From DYEP01 sp040755615 (GTDB taxonomy: Bacteria; Bacillota; Sulfobacillia; DUSP01; DYEP01), in the NCBI GenBank assembly GCA_040755615.1, contig JBFMAL010000008.1, forward strand, positions 1 through 64,000: DNA of 64,000 nucleotides. The letters run 5' to 3'. Positions 50,849-58,589 of this stretch are shown here, piece by piece. The notes beneath the pieces were generated by a model. That model saw nothing but the letters and a program-made list of their open reading frames with translations, was not told where the DNA came from and searched no databases. Position 1 is the stretch's first letter, and each line of letters opens with the position of its first letter. Position numbers and translations under genes: made by a program.

Positions 50849-52948
50849 TCACGATATTGTGATTTTGATATCCAAGGCGGATACACCCTTTTCGTACGCG
50901 AAGATCGGGTTGATATCCATCTCGGTGATCTCTGGAAAGTCGGTTACAAGCTGGCCCACGCGGCCAATCACGTCAATCAGAGCTTCTACGTCCGCCGGCT
51001 GTTCCCCTCTGAAGCCGCGCAGCAGCATAGAAGCTTTGGTTTCGGATATCATGCTCTCCATTTCTCTTCTGCTTAGCCCTGACGCCAGCCTGAACGAGAC
51101 GTCTTTAAGCAGATTCACGTATATGCCCCCGAGCCCGAACGCGATAAGCGGGCCGAACTGCACGTCTTTCGTCATCCCCACAATGAGCTCGCGGCCTTTG
51201 GGCATCATCTTCTGCACCTCAACTCCGTGGACGCTGGTACCCGGCAGGAACCGGTGCACGTTCTCCATTATCTCAATGAATCCCTGTCTTACCGCCCCGG
51301 GGTTGTCAAGGCCCACTTTAACGCCGCCCACGTCTGTTTTGTGAAGGATCTTGGGCGAAGCAACTTTCAGCACTACCGGGAAGCCGAGTAGCTCGGCGAT
51401 GTAGGCAGCTTCATCAGCCCTCGTGGCCAGCAGGGACGGAGCGGCAGGAATGTTATACGCGCGGGCGACGCGGACGGTCTCGGTACCAAGTAGTACCAGC
51501 CTGCCTTCTTCCTTGACTTCATGAAATAGCTCTGCAACAGCCTCCCTGTTCACATCATTGTACCTGACAGGTTCTTCTACGATGCGCTCTGCCAGCCTGC
51601 CCTGGTCCACGAGACCCCTGATTGCGGAAACAGCCGGCTCGGGGAAGGGGTAGCAGGGGACGTTCCGGGCGAAAAGAATCTTTGTAGCTTCCTCTACGTC
51701 TGCCCCGCCCATGAAAGACGCCACCACGGGCTTTTCGGGGAATTTGTCGCGCGCCCGGGCGATGACCTCGGCGGTGACCTCCGGTTGCACCACCGCGGTG
51801 GGAGTGAGTAGTACGATGACGCTGTGGACGTTGTCGTCGCGCAGTACTGTCTCAAGGGCGCTTTCGTAACGGTCGGGTGCCGCGTCACCTATGACGTCTA
51901 CCGGGTTGTAAACGTTGGCAGTCTTGGGCAGGGTTGATCTCAGGTGATCTATGGTGCCCTTGTCAAACCTGGACATTTCAAGACCCAGCTTTTCCACGCG
52001 GTCCGTAGTGATGATGCCGGGTCCGCCTGAATTAGTCACGATGGCAACCCTCGGGCCCTTTGCCGCGGGCTGCATGGCGAAAGCGATAGCAAGGTCGAAC
52101 AGCTCAGTCATGGTCTTTGCGCGGATCACCCCGCATTGCCTGAAGGCCACGTCGTAGGCCAGGTCACTACCGGCGAGCGCGCCGGTATGAGACGAGGCGG
52201 CGAGCGCACCTGCCTGCGTGGTTCCCGCCTTCAGTACAATAATGGGCGTCTTTACCGACGCCTTGCGGGCTACTTCTATGAACTGCCTCCCGTCGGTCAC
52301 GTCTTCAAGGTAACAGGCGATGACCTTGGTGTTCGGATCATCTGCCGCGTGGGCGATGAGGTCCGCCTCGTTGAGGTCGGCCTTGTTGCCCAGGCTGATG
52401 AACTGAGAGAAACCAATGCCCTTAGTCAGCGACCAATCCAGTATCGCCACACACAGGGCACCGCTTTGCGAGATGAAAGCGATATGGCCTTGGAGCGGGG
52501 ACCTCTTGGCGAAAGTTGCATTGATAGGCGTGTGGGAGTCCATCATGCCTAGGCAGTTAGGGCCAAGCATCCGCATGCCGTACGATTTGCAGATCTCAAC
52601 CAGGGACTTCTCCAACCTGAGCCCTTCAGTACCCACTTCCTTGAAACCGGCGGTAATGGTGATCAGCGCTTTGACCCCGATCTCGCCGCACTGCCGGGCC
52701 ACCTCACACACATACGCCGTTGGTACCGAAATCACTGCCATCTCAACAGGTTTCCCGATATGGAGCACACTGGGATAACACTTGTATCCGGAGATTTCCT
52801 TTTCCCTCGGGTTGATTGGATAGATCTCGCCGTTGTACCCGCTGTTAATCACGTTGGTTATGATTGCGTTTCCGATCTTCTCCGGGGATTTGGACGCCCC
52901 AATCACAGCCACGCTTTTTGGGTTGAACAGCGCTGTCAGATCAGCCAT
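50849..52948 (-). CDS. acetate/acyl-CoA ligase (ADP-forming), fused alpha and beta subunits
   Basis: A 699-residue enzyme that makes ATP from an acyl-CoA, or the reverse. Residues 1-450 are the alpha part: FNPKSVAVIGASKSPEKIG (CoA-binding), GPNCLGMMD, ISQSGALCVAILDW, and the phospho-His in SSHTGALAGSD. Residues 480-699 are the ATP-grasp beta part: PAAPSLLATRADEAA, FPVVLKVASPKILHKTDVGG, GRELIVGMTKDVQFGP and MDINPIFAYEKG. It offers substrate-level phosphorylation to an anaerobe and could use acyl-CoA made from acids of the AOR route. ATG at 52948 is the family start. A long hairpin sits in its 5' leader. Confidence 0.93.
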   Translation of the reverse strand: MADLTALFNPKSVAVIGASKSPEKIGNAIITNVINSGYNGEIYPINPREKEISGYKCYPSVLHIGKPVEMAVISVPTAYVCEVARQCGEIGVKALITITAGFKEVGTEGLRLEKSLVEICKSYGMRMLGPNCLGMMDSHTPINATFAKRSPLQGHIAFISQSGALCVAILDWSLTKGIGFSQFISLGNKADLNEADLIAHAADDPNTKVIACYLEDVTDGRQFIEVARKASVKTPIIVLKAGTTQAGALAASSHTGALAGSDLAYDVAFRQCGVIRAKTMTELFDLAIAFAMQPAAKGPRVAIVTNSGGPGIITTDRVEKLGLEMSRFDKGTIDHLRSTLPKTANVYNPVDVIGDAAPDRYESALETVLRDDNVHSVIVLLTPTAVVQPEVTAEVIARARDKFPEKPVVASFMGGADVEEATKILFARNVPCYPFPEPAVSAIRGLVDQGRLAERIVEEPVRYNDVNREAVAELFHEVKEEGRLVLLGTETVRVARAYNIPAAPSLLATRADEAAYIAELLGFPVVLKVASPKILHKTDVGGVKVGLDNPGAVRQGFIEIMENVHRFLPGTSVHGVEVQKMMPKGRELIVGMTKDVQFGPLIAFGLGGIYVNLLKDVSFRLASGLSRREMESMISETKASMLLRGFRGEQPADVEALIDVIGRVGQLVTDFPEITEMDINPIFAYEKGVSALDIKITIS

Positions 52949-52985
52949 GTCCTGAGGTCACCTTCTTTTTGTGAATATAGAGATG

Positions 52986-53039
52986 CAGGGGGCCGTTCAT
53001 CAGGGTGCGAAAGCCTCCCCCCCTCTGACGGTCCCCCTG
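52986..53039 (-). promoter_or_regulatory. long imperfect hairpin in the leader of the acyl-CoA synthetase gene
   Basis: CAGGGGG (52986-52992) pairs with CCCCCTG (53033-53039). Inside it CGT/ACG and CAGGG/CCCTC-like segments extend the stem around a loop near 53010-53020. It lies 38-91 bases upstream of the ATG at 52948 on the transcript. No U-tract on the minus strand follows directly. It may be a leader regulator or an mRNA stabiliser. Confidence 0.4.
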
Positions 53040-53052
53040 ATTGTCCCACAAT

Positions 53053-53081
53053 AGTCTATCACGATTCGGTGTGTGAGTAAA
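53053..53081 (-). promoter_or_regulatory. possible promoter of the acyl-CoA synthetase operon
   Basis: On the minus strand TTTACT (53081-53076), 17 bases, TAGACT (53058-53053). Only moderate agreement with consensus, but the position suits a leader with the hairpin at 52986-53039. Confidence 0.35.
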
Positions 53082-53234
53082 CAGTTTTACGAGGACCACA
53101 CTTCTGTTTATACCTCGTCTATACCCTATCCAACCTTCCCGGGGGGGTATTCGAACTGGGAACAAACAGGAAAGCAGGGAAATGGTGTAGAAGAATAAAA
53201 GTAAGACTCAAAAGGAAGAAGGGGGGGACCCGGT

Positions 53235-53675
53235 ATGAACGTTTCCCTCGCAGAAGCGTGTTCGGCGAGCGGTCTGCACCCTCGGCTGGTTGGAGAGATC
53301 GTTCGAGAATACGGTCAGGAACTAGGAGTGTCGGAGTCCGAAGAAGGGGACCTTCACCTTCCAGAAGACTCTGTGCCGCTCCTTAAATCCATACACCTTT
53401 GGCAAGCCGAAGGCCTGGGAGTGGAAGAGATAAGGCAACGGTTGAAGGCGCCAGGCCGGCCTCCGGTCGAGTTCCAGGATAACGAATTGTACAACCGCCT
53501 TTTAGATCTCGTGACGCGGCTTGAGAAGACCGAAAAGCAGCGGGCCGAGGACAGGGACAGACTGTTGACCGCACTAATCAGGACACAGCAGGAAGTGCAG
53601 CAGCTCAGGTACCAACTGGTGGGGATGACAACTCGGGCTGACCGGAAAAGAAAGAGGTTTCTGGGGATATTCTAA
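53235..53675 (+). CDS. MerR-like DNA-binding protein with C-terminal coiled coil
   Basis: A 146-residue protein. Residues 1-75 resemble a MerR-type winged helix (MNVSLAEACSASGLHPRLV... LLKSIHLWQAEGLGVEEIRQRL). Residues 85-135 form a coiled coil (LYNRLLDLVTRLEKTEKQRA), and the tail is basic (TTRADRKRKRFLGIF). There is no effector-binding domain. ATG at 53235 follows a long G-run, GGGGGGG. It is upstream of the cysteine desulfurase and may control it, or act in chromosome organisation like other small coiled-coil MerR proteins. Confidence 0.65.
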   Translation: MNVSLAEACSASGLHPRLVGEIVREYGQELGVSESEEGDLHLPEDSVPLLKSIHLWQAEGLGVEEIRQRLKAPGRPPVEFQDNELYNRLLDLVTRLEKTEKQRAEDRDRLLTALIRTQQEVQQLRYQLVGMTTRADRKRKRFLGIF

Positions 53676-53716
53676 GTGAGGACAGATGATCGGTACACCT
53701 GGACGGTGGTGCAGAC

Positions 53717-54868
53717 GTGTTACATTACCTGGATAACAGCGCGACCACCAGGCTCCTGCCCGAGGTGGCGGACGCCGTGTGTCGTACGCTGAAAGAAACG
53801 TTCGGCAACCCCTCATCGCTTCACCCGCCTGGGGTGAGCGCGCGCGCACTCATTGATGAAGCCCGGGAGAAGATCGCTTCAGCGCTCTGCGTGAACGCTG
53901 AGGAAATCGTGTTTACGTCAGGTGGGACCGAGTCAAACAACACCGCTATATTCGGTGTTGCGCGGCTCTATGCAAAGCGCGGCAGGCACATTGTGACTTC
54001 CGCTATCGAGCATCCCTCGGTTCTCGAGCCGCTTTCCAGGCTCGCCGCCGAAGGTTTTGAGGTGGAGCACGTACCGCCGCTGCAGGACGGCTCTGTTCCG
54101 GCGGATGAGGTGTTGACCCGGGTCAGGAAGGACACAGTGCTTGTAACGATGATGCACGTGAATAATGAGGTAGGCTCTGTGTTACCGATCGATGCGGTAG
54201 GCCGGGGACTACGCGAGTTTTCGCCGCGGCCCGTATTTCACGTGGACGCAGTGCAGTCCTTCGGGAAGTATCGCATAGAGCCCGAGGGATTCGGAATAGA
54301 CCTCCTCAGCGCAAGCGGGCACAAGATCCACGGCCCGAAGGGTACGGGTTTTCTGTATGTGCGAAGGGGCCTGGAGATCCCACCATATATGCTCGGAGGG
54401 GGCCAAGAGCGCGGCTTTCGCTCGGGTACAGAGAACGTGCACGGGATTGTGGGAATGGCGGAAGCCATATCCGCGCTTGAGAAGGCGAATTTTTGGGGCC
54501 GCGTCAAGCCCCTGAGATGCCGTATCGAAGAAGGTGCAATGCGCATCCCGGGCTGTTCCGTCATAGGTCCGAAGGAAGAGGGGCTGTACGCGCCGCATAT
54601 CCTGTCGCTGCGGGTAGAAGGCGTGCGCGGCGAGGTGCTAGTGCGTTTCCTGGGCGCCGAAGGCGTGTGTGTGTCTTCAGGCTCGGCATGTCACGGCCAC
54701 CGGGGCGGGCCAAGCCCGGTGCTCGCTGCGCTCGGTATGAAATCCAAAGAGGCAGAGCAGGTAATCCGAGTCAGCCTTTCTGTTGACAACGACGAGTCTG
54801 ATGCAGACGCGTTTCTGTCTTCGCTTGAGAAGGCGGTGTCGCACTTTAGGCGGGTGTTTCGATCGTGA
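53717..54868 (+). CDS. cysteine desulfurase (NifS/IscS family)
   Basis: A 383-residue PLP enzyme that takes sulfur from cysteine as a persulfide. YLDNSATTRLLPEVADAV, ENVHG, the lysine in SASGHKIHGPKGTGFLY and the persulfide Cys in VCVSSGSACHGH are present. It is coupled to thiI (GTGA overlap), so it most likely feeds sulfur into tRNA 4-thiouridine, as NifZ does in Bacillus. GTG at 53717 is the start. Confidence 0.93.
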   Translation: MLHYLDNSATTRLLPEVADAVCRTLKETFGNPSSLHPPGVSARALIDEAREKIASALCVNAEEIVFTSGGTESNNTAIFGVARLYAKRGRHIVTSAIEHPSVLEPLSRLAAEGFEVEHVPPLQDGSVPADEVLTRVRKDTVLVTMMHVNNEVGSVLPIDAVGRGLREFSPRPVFHVDAVQSFGKYRIEPEGFGIDLLSASGHKIHGPKGTGFLYVRRGLEIPPYMLGGGQERGFRSGTENVHGIVGMAEAISALEKANFWGRVKPLRCRIEEGAMRIPGCSVIGPKEEGLYAPHILSLRVEGVRGEVLVRFLGAEGVCVSSGSACHGHRGGPSPVLAALGMKSKEAEQVIRVSLSVDNDESDADAFLSSLEKAVSHFRRVFRS

Positions 54869-56058
54869 ACATGAAGCTTGTAGTCATCAGGTACGGCGAG
54901 ATCGGCCTCAAAGGTAAAAACCGATCATTTTTTGAACGTATCTTGAGGAAGCAAATACAGCGCGTGCTGAAGCCTGAAGAAGAGGTACACCACGACTTCG
55001 GCCGGTTCTACGTGTATACCGATGACCCGCTCGATGCAGCGGTGCGCCTCAGAGAGGTGTTCGGCACAGTCACACTGAGCCCGGGCATAAGCGTGGAGCT
55101 GGACATACGGGAGCTCGAGGAAGCGGCAGCGAGAGTGCTCGGCGGCGCGCTGGCCGAAGATCCCGGCATAAAGACGTTCAAAGTAGAGACGCGGCGGAGC
55201 AACAAGGCCTTCCCCCATACCTCGCCCGAGATCAGCCGCAGGCTGGGCGCCTTCTTGCTCGGACGCTTTCCATCAATGAGAGTCGACGTTCACAATCCCG
55301 ACATCACGGTGGGAGTGGAGGTAAGACAAAGAGGGCTGGTTTTCGGTCAGGTCATCCCGGGCCCCGGAGGACTCCCGGTGGGCAGCGCCGGCAGAGCGGG
55401 ACTGCTTCTCTCCGGAGGCATAGACAGCCCCGTCGCCGGATACCTGGCCATGAAAAGAGGCGTCATGCTTGACTGCATACATTTTCATACCTTCCCCTAT
55501 ACCAGCGAGCGTTCAGTTGACAAGGTTCGGAAACTCAGCACAGAGCTGGCGAGATGGGGCGATCTAAACCTGCACCTCTTCAGCCTCACTGCCGTGGTTG
55601 AGGCGATAAAGGAAAGCTGCCCCGAGAAACTTACCATCACTATCATGCGCAGGTTCATGCTGCGCATCGCGGAGGCGTTCTGCCGCCAGGGGAGAGGGCT
55701 GGCGCTTGTTACGGGGGAGAGCCTGGGTCAGGTAGCGAGCCAAACGCTGGAAAGCCTATACTGCATAGAGCATGCAGTGTCTGTCCCGGTGCTGCGTCCC
55801 CTGATCGGCTTTGACAAGACGGAAATCGTAGCAATGGCCAGGCGCATGGGCACATATGAGTTGTCGGTAGAGCCTTTTGATGACTGCTGTAGCCTGTTCG
55901 TGCCTCGTAACCCGTCAACTCAGCCCAGACTTGAGCAGGTGATATGTGCCGAAGACGCCCTGGACGTTCAGGGCCTAGTTGATGCTGCTCTCGGCACTAG
56001 GGAGTCCTGGTCATACTACCGCAGAGGTCAGGGTGTCGAGTCCACCCGTTGGCAGTGA
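54865..56058 (+). CDS. thiI: tRNA 4-thiouridine synthase (tRNA sulfurtransferase) ThiI
   Basis: A 397-residue ThiI of the short form without a rhodanese domain. The ferredoxin-like/THUMP N-terminus has RYGEIGLKGKNRSFFE, and the PP-loop is LLLSGGIDSPVAGYLAMKRG. The catalytic Cys in the region of PFDDCCSLFVPRNP also matches. It adenylates U8 of tRNA and accepts sulfur from the desulfurase encoded just upstream. GTG at 54865 overlaps the previous stop; ATG at 54871 is equally good. Confidence 0.94.
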   Translation: MNMKLVVIRYGEIGLKGKNRSFFERILRKQIQRVLKPEEEVHHDFGRFYVYTDDPLDAAVRLREVFGTVTLSPGISVELDIRELEEAAARVLGGALAEDPGIKTFKVETRRSNKAFPHTSPEISRRLGAFLLGRFPSMRVDVHNPDITVGVEVRQRGLVFGQVIPGPGGLPVGSAGRAGLLLSGGIDSPVAGYLAMKRGVMLDCIHFHTFPYTSERSVDKVRKLSTELARWGDLNLHLFSLTAVVEAIKESCPEKLTITIMRRFMLRIAEAFCRQGRGLALVTGESLGQVASQTLESLYCIEHAVSVPVLRPLIGFDKTEIVAMARRMGTYELSVEPFDDCCSLFVPRNPSTQPRLEQVICAEDALDVQGLVDAALGTRESWSYYRRGQGVESTRWQ

Positions 56059-56160
56059 ATTGCCTGACATTTCCCCCCCATGCAGTGTCGGGTCGCGGGA
56101 TTGTTCTGTACCGTTATTCAAAGGTGTGATAGGTAACCCGCCGAAAGAAGAGGGTGTCGT

Positions 56161-57060
56161 TTGTCCGTGTATGTAATTGAAATTCTCGTGCCCGTCATTT
56201 TCATTATTCTACTAGGATATGTCGCCAACTTTTTTCTGAAAATGGACGTATCAGCCCCGTCGCGCCTCACGCTTTACATCCTCCTGCCAGCGCTGGTGTT
56301 TAACTCGCTTTATACCTCAGCGACAACAAGTGCTGAGTTCATTATGCTCTTTTGCTTCCTGGCGCTGTTTACCGCGCTGATGGTAGGATTGATAACTGCT
56401 GTGGGCGCCGTGTTCGCTCTGGATAGGAAGGACAGGAGCGCGCTGGTACTCGCTTCCACCTTCGGGAACACGGGGTACCTCGGCTCGCCCATTATCCTCT
56501 TTGCTTTGGGTCAGCAGGGTTTCGAGCGTGCCCTACTTTACATGGTGTGCCAGCAATTTTTCATGTTTACAGTGGGAGTGTTTTACGCGGCGAGCAGCAA
56601 GAACAGCGTACGCCGATCTCTCCTTGGCGTGCTGCGCATGCCTTCGCTTTACGCTGCAGTGCTTGCTTACTTGCTGCGGTCCGCCGGGCTTTCCATCCCC
56701 CCTGTACTCTACAAGGGGATAAGTATGATGGCAGGAGCCGCGCTTCCGGTCATGCTGCTGATTATGGGCATGCAGTTTCACGCACTTTCCGCCGGCTTTT
56801 CCAAAAAGACGATGGCATTGGGCACAGCAATGAAGCTGGTGATTGCACCACTACTCGCGTACGGGCTGGTCTTCTTGCTACCTGTGGAGAGAGAACTTTC
56901 CTCCGTCCTGGTGCTCCAAACCGCAATGCCCACAGCTATGAATATTGCATTGGTTTCCATGGAGTATGACGCAGCGCCTGATGTGGTGTGCGGTACCGCC
57001 ATGCTTTCAACCGTGCTCTGCCCGTTGACTCTCAGCATACTCCTGTGGCTCCTGCTTTGA
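56161..57060 (+). CDS. AEC-family (auxin efflux carrier) permease
   Basis: A 299-residue membrane protein with about ten segments. FIILLGYVANFFLKMDVSAPSRLTLYILLPALVF has the family pattern, split here as ILLGYVANFF and ILLPALVFNSL. FGNTGYLGSPIILF and the C-terminal PTAMNIALVSMEYD are the AEC landmarks. Bacterial members export or import organic acids such as malate. TTG at 56161 follows AGAGGGTG. Confidence 0.85.
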   Translation: MSVYVIEILVPVIFIILLGYVANFFLKMDVSAPSRLTLYILLPALVFNSLYTSATTSAEFIMLFCFLALFTALMVGLITAVGAVFALDRKDRSALVLASTFGNTGYLGSPIILFALGQQGFERALLYMVCQQFFMFTVGVFYAASSKNSVRRSLLGVLRMPSLYAAVLAYLLRSAGLSIPPVLYKGISMMAGAALPVMLLIMGMQFHALSAGFSKKTMALGTAMKLVIAPLLAYGLVFLLPVERELSSVLVLQTAMPTAMNIALVSMEYDAAPDVVCGTAMLSTVLCPLTLSILLWLLL

Positions 57061-57224
57061 TAGTACAGACTGGCCATCATGCGGGTAATCAACTGCTGGG
57101 TAAAGAATACTCAGATCAAGAGCATTATGGTATCATATCTGCATTGAACCCAGCGAATGGGCAAGCTGGCTGGTGGCTGAAGACAATTGCAAAACCACAC
57201 TAATTGGCGGGGGAGTTTTTGTCC

Positions 57225-58538
57225 TTGTATTACCTAATCGAGACGTTTGGTTGTCAGATGAATGCTCATGACTCCGAAGTGCTGGCGGGGCTGCTTGAAG
57301 AGATGGGCTATCGCCCGGCGAAGGCCCGCGAGGAAGCAGACTTGATATTGCTGAACACCTGTTGCGTAAGAGAGAGCGCCGAAAACAAGGTGTGGGGGAG
57401 GCTTGGCGTGCTCAAACGCTTAAAAAGAGAAAACCCAGGGTTGATAATCGGAGTATGCGGGTGTATGGCACAGGAGGAAGGGACAGCAGAACGCATAAGG
57501 CGCCGTTATCCCCACGTGGACCTGGTTTTCGGTACCCACAACGTGCACCGTCTCCCAGATCTCATACGGGAGGCAAGAGAAAGCAATGCACTGGTGGTCG
57601 AGGTATTAGAGTCGGAGGGCGGGATCGTAGAACACCTGCCTGCAAAGCGTGCGCCGGGGCTCAGTGCATGGGTGACGGTTATGTACGGCTGCAACAACTT
57701 CTGTTCGTACTGCATTGTGCCCTATGTTAGAGGCAGGCAGCGAAGCAGAGAACCCCGTTCCGTCATTGACGAAGTCTCGTCCCTTTTTGCTGAAGGTTAC
57801 AAGGAAGTTACGCTCCTTGGTCAGAACGTCAATGCTTACGGGCGTGACCTTGCAGAGGAGTATGACTTCGCCGATCTCCTATCCGAGCTTGACAGACTTG
57901 ACCACGCGGGCAGGATCAGGTACATGACTTCGCACCCACGGGATTTCTCAGACAAGCTGATAGACGTGCTGAGCAAAACAAAGCACGTATGCGAACACAT
58001 CCACCTCCCCGTTCAGGCGGGATCTGACCGGATTCTTTCGCTAATGAACCGGGGATATACCAGAGATGGATATCTTGCGCTTGTACAACGCATCAGGAAA
58101 GCTATTCCTAACGCTTCCATAACCACCGATATCATTGTCGGATTCCCGGGAGAGTCGGAGTCTGAGTTTGAAGAGACGCTGGACCTGGTCAAGCAAGTGA
58201 GGTTTGATGCCGCTTTTACCTTCGTCTACTCACCTAGAAGAGGTACACGCGCGGCAGCCATGGAAAACCAGGTTCCAGCGGACGAGAAACAACGCCGCAT
58301 AACAGCACTGGTGGAGCTCCAAAACCGGATAACAAAAGAAGTGAATAACGCGATGATAGGCAGGATAGAGGAAGTACTAGTCGAGGGTCCCTCGGAGAAG
58401 GAACCAGAGAAGCTATCCGGCAGAACCCGGGGCAACAAGGTGGTCATTATCGATTCAAAGCAACATCCCGGCGCGCTCGTCAACGTCCGGATCACGGACG
58501 GCGGTACTTACTACCTGAAGGGTGAAATACTGCGCTGA
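57225..58538 (+). CDS. miaB: tRNA (N6-isopentenyladenosine-37-C2)-methylthiotransferase MiaB
   Basis: A 437-residue radical-SAM methylthiotransferase. The UPF0004 domain has FGCQMNAHDSE, NTCCVRESAENK and GVCGCMAQEEG, supplying three cysteines of one cluster. The radical-SAM site is GCNNFCSYCIVPYVRG. The TRAM domain forms the C-terminus (LVEGPSEKEPEKLSGRTRGNK). TTG at 57225 suits GGGGGAG at 57209-57215; the frame is open to TTG 57204, which lies before that site. It works on the base made by MiaA, encoded at 62923-63861. Confidence 0.94.
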   Translation: MYYLIETFGCQMNAHDSEVLAGLLEEMGYRPAKAREEADLILLNTCCVRESAENKVWGRLGVLKRLKRENPGLIIGVCGCMAQEEGTAERIRRRYPHVDLVFGTHNVHRLPDLIREARESNALVVEVLESEGGIVEHLPAKRAPGLSAWVTVMYGCNNFCSYCIVPYVRGRQRSREPRSVIDEVSSLFAEGYKEVTLLGQNVNAYGRDLAEEYDFADLLSELDRLDHAGRIRYMTSHPRDFSDKLIDVLSKTKHVCEHIHLPVQAGSDRILSLMNRGYTRDGYLALVQRIRKAIPNASITTDIIVGFPGESESEFEETLDLVKQVRFDAAFTFVYSPRRGTRAAAMENQVPADEKQRRITALVELQNRITKEVNNAMIGRIEEVLVEGPSEKEPEKLSGRTRGNKVVIIDSKQHPGALVNVRITDGGTYYLKGEILR

Positions 58539-58589
58539 GGACCCGCGTGTCTGCCTGGAAAACCGTGTTCCTAAGGAGTGGAATCTTCT

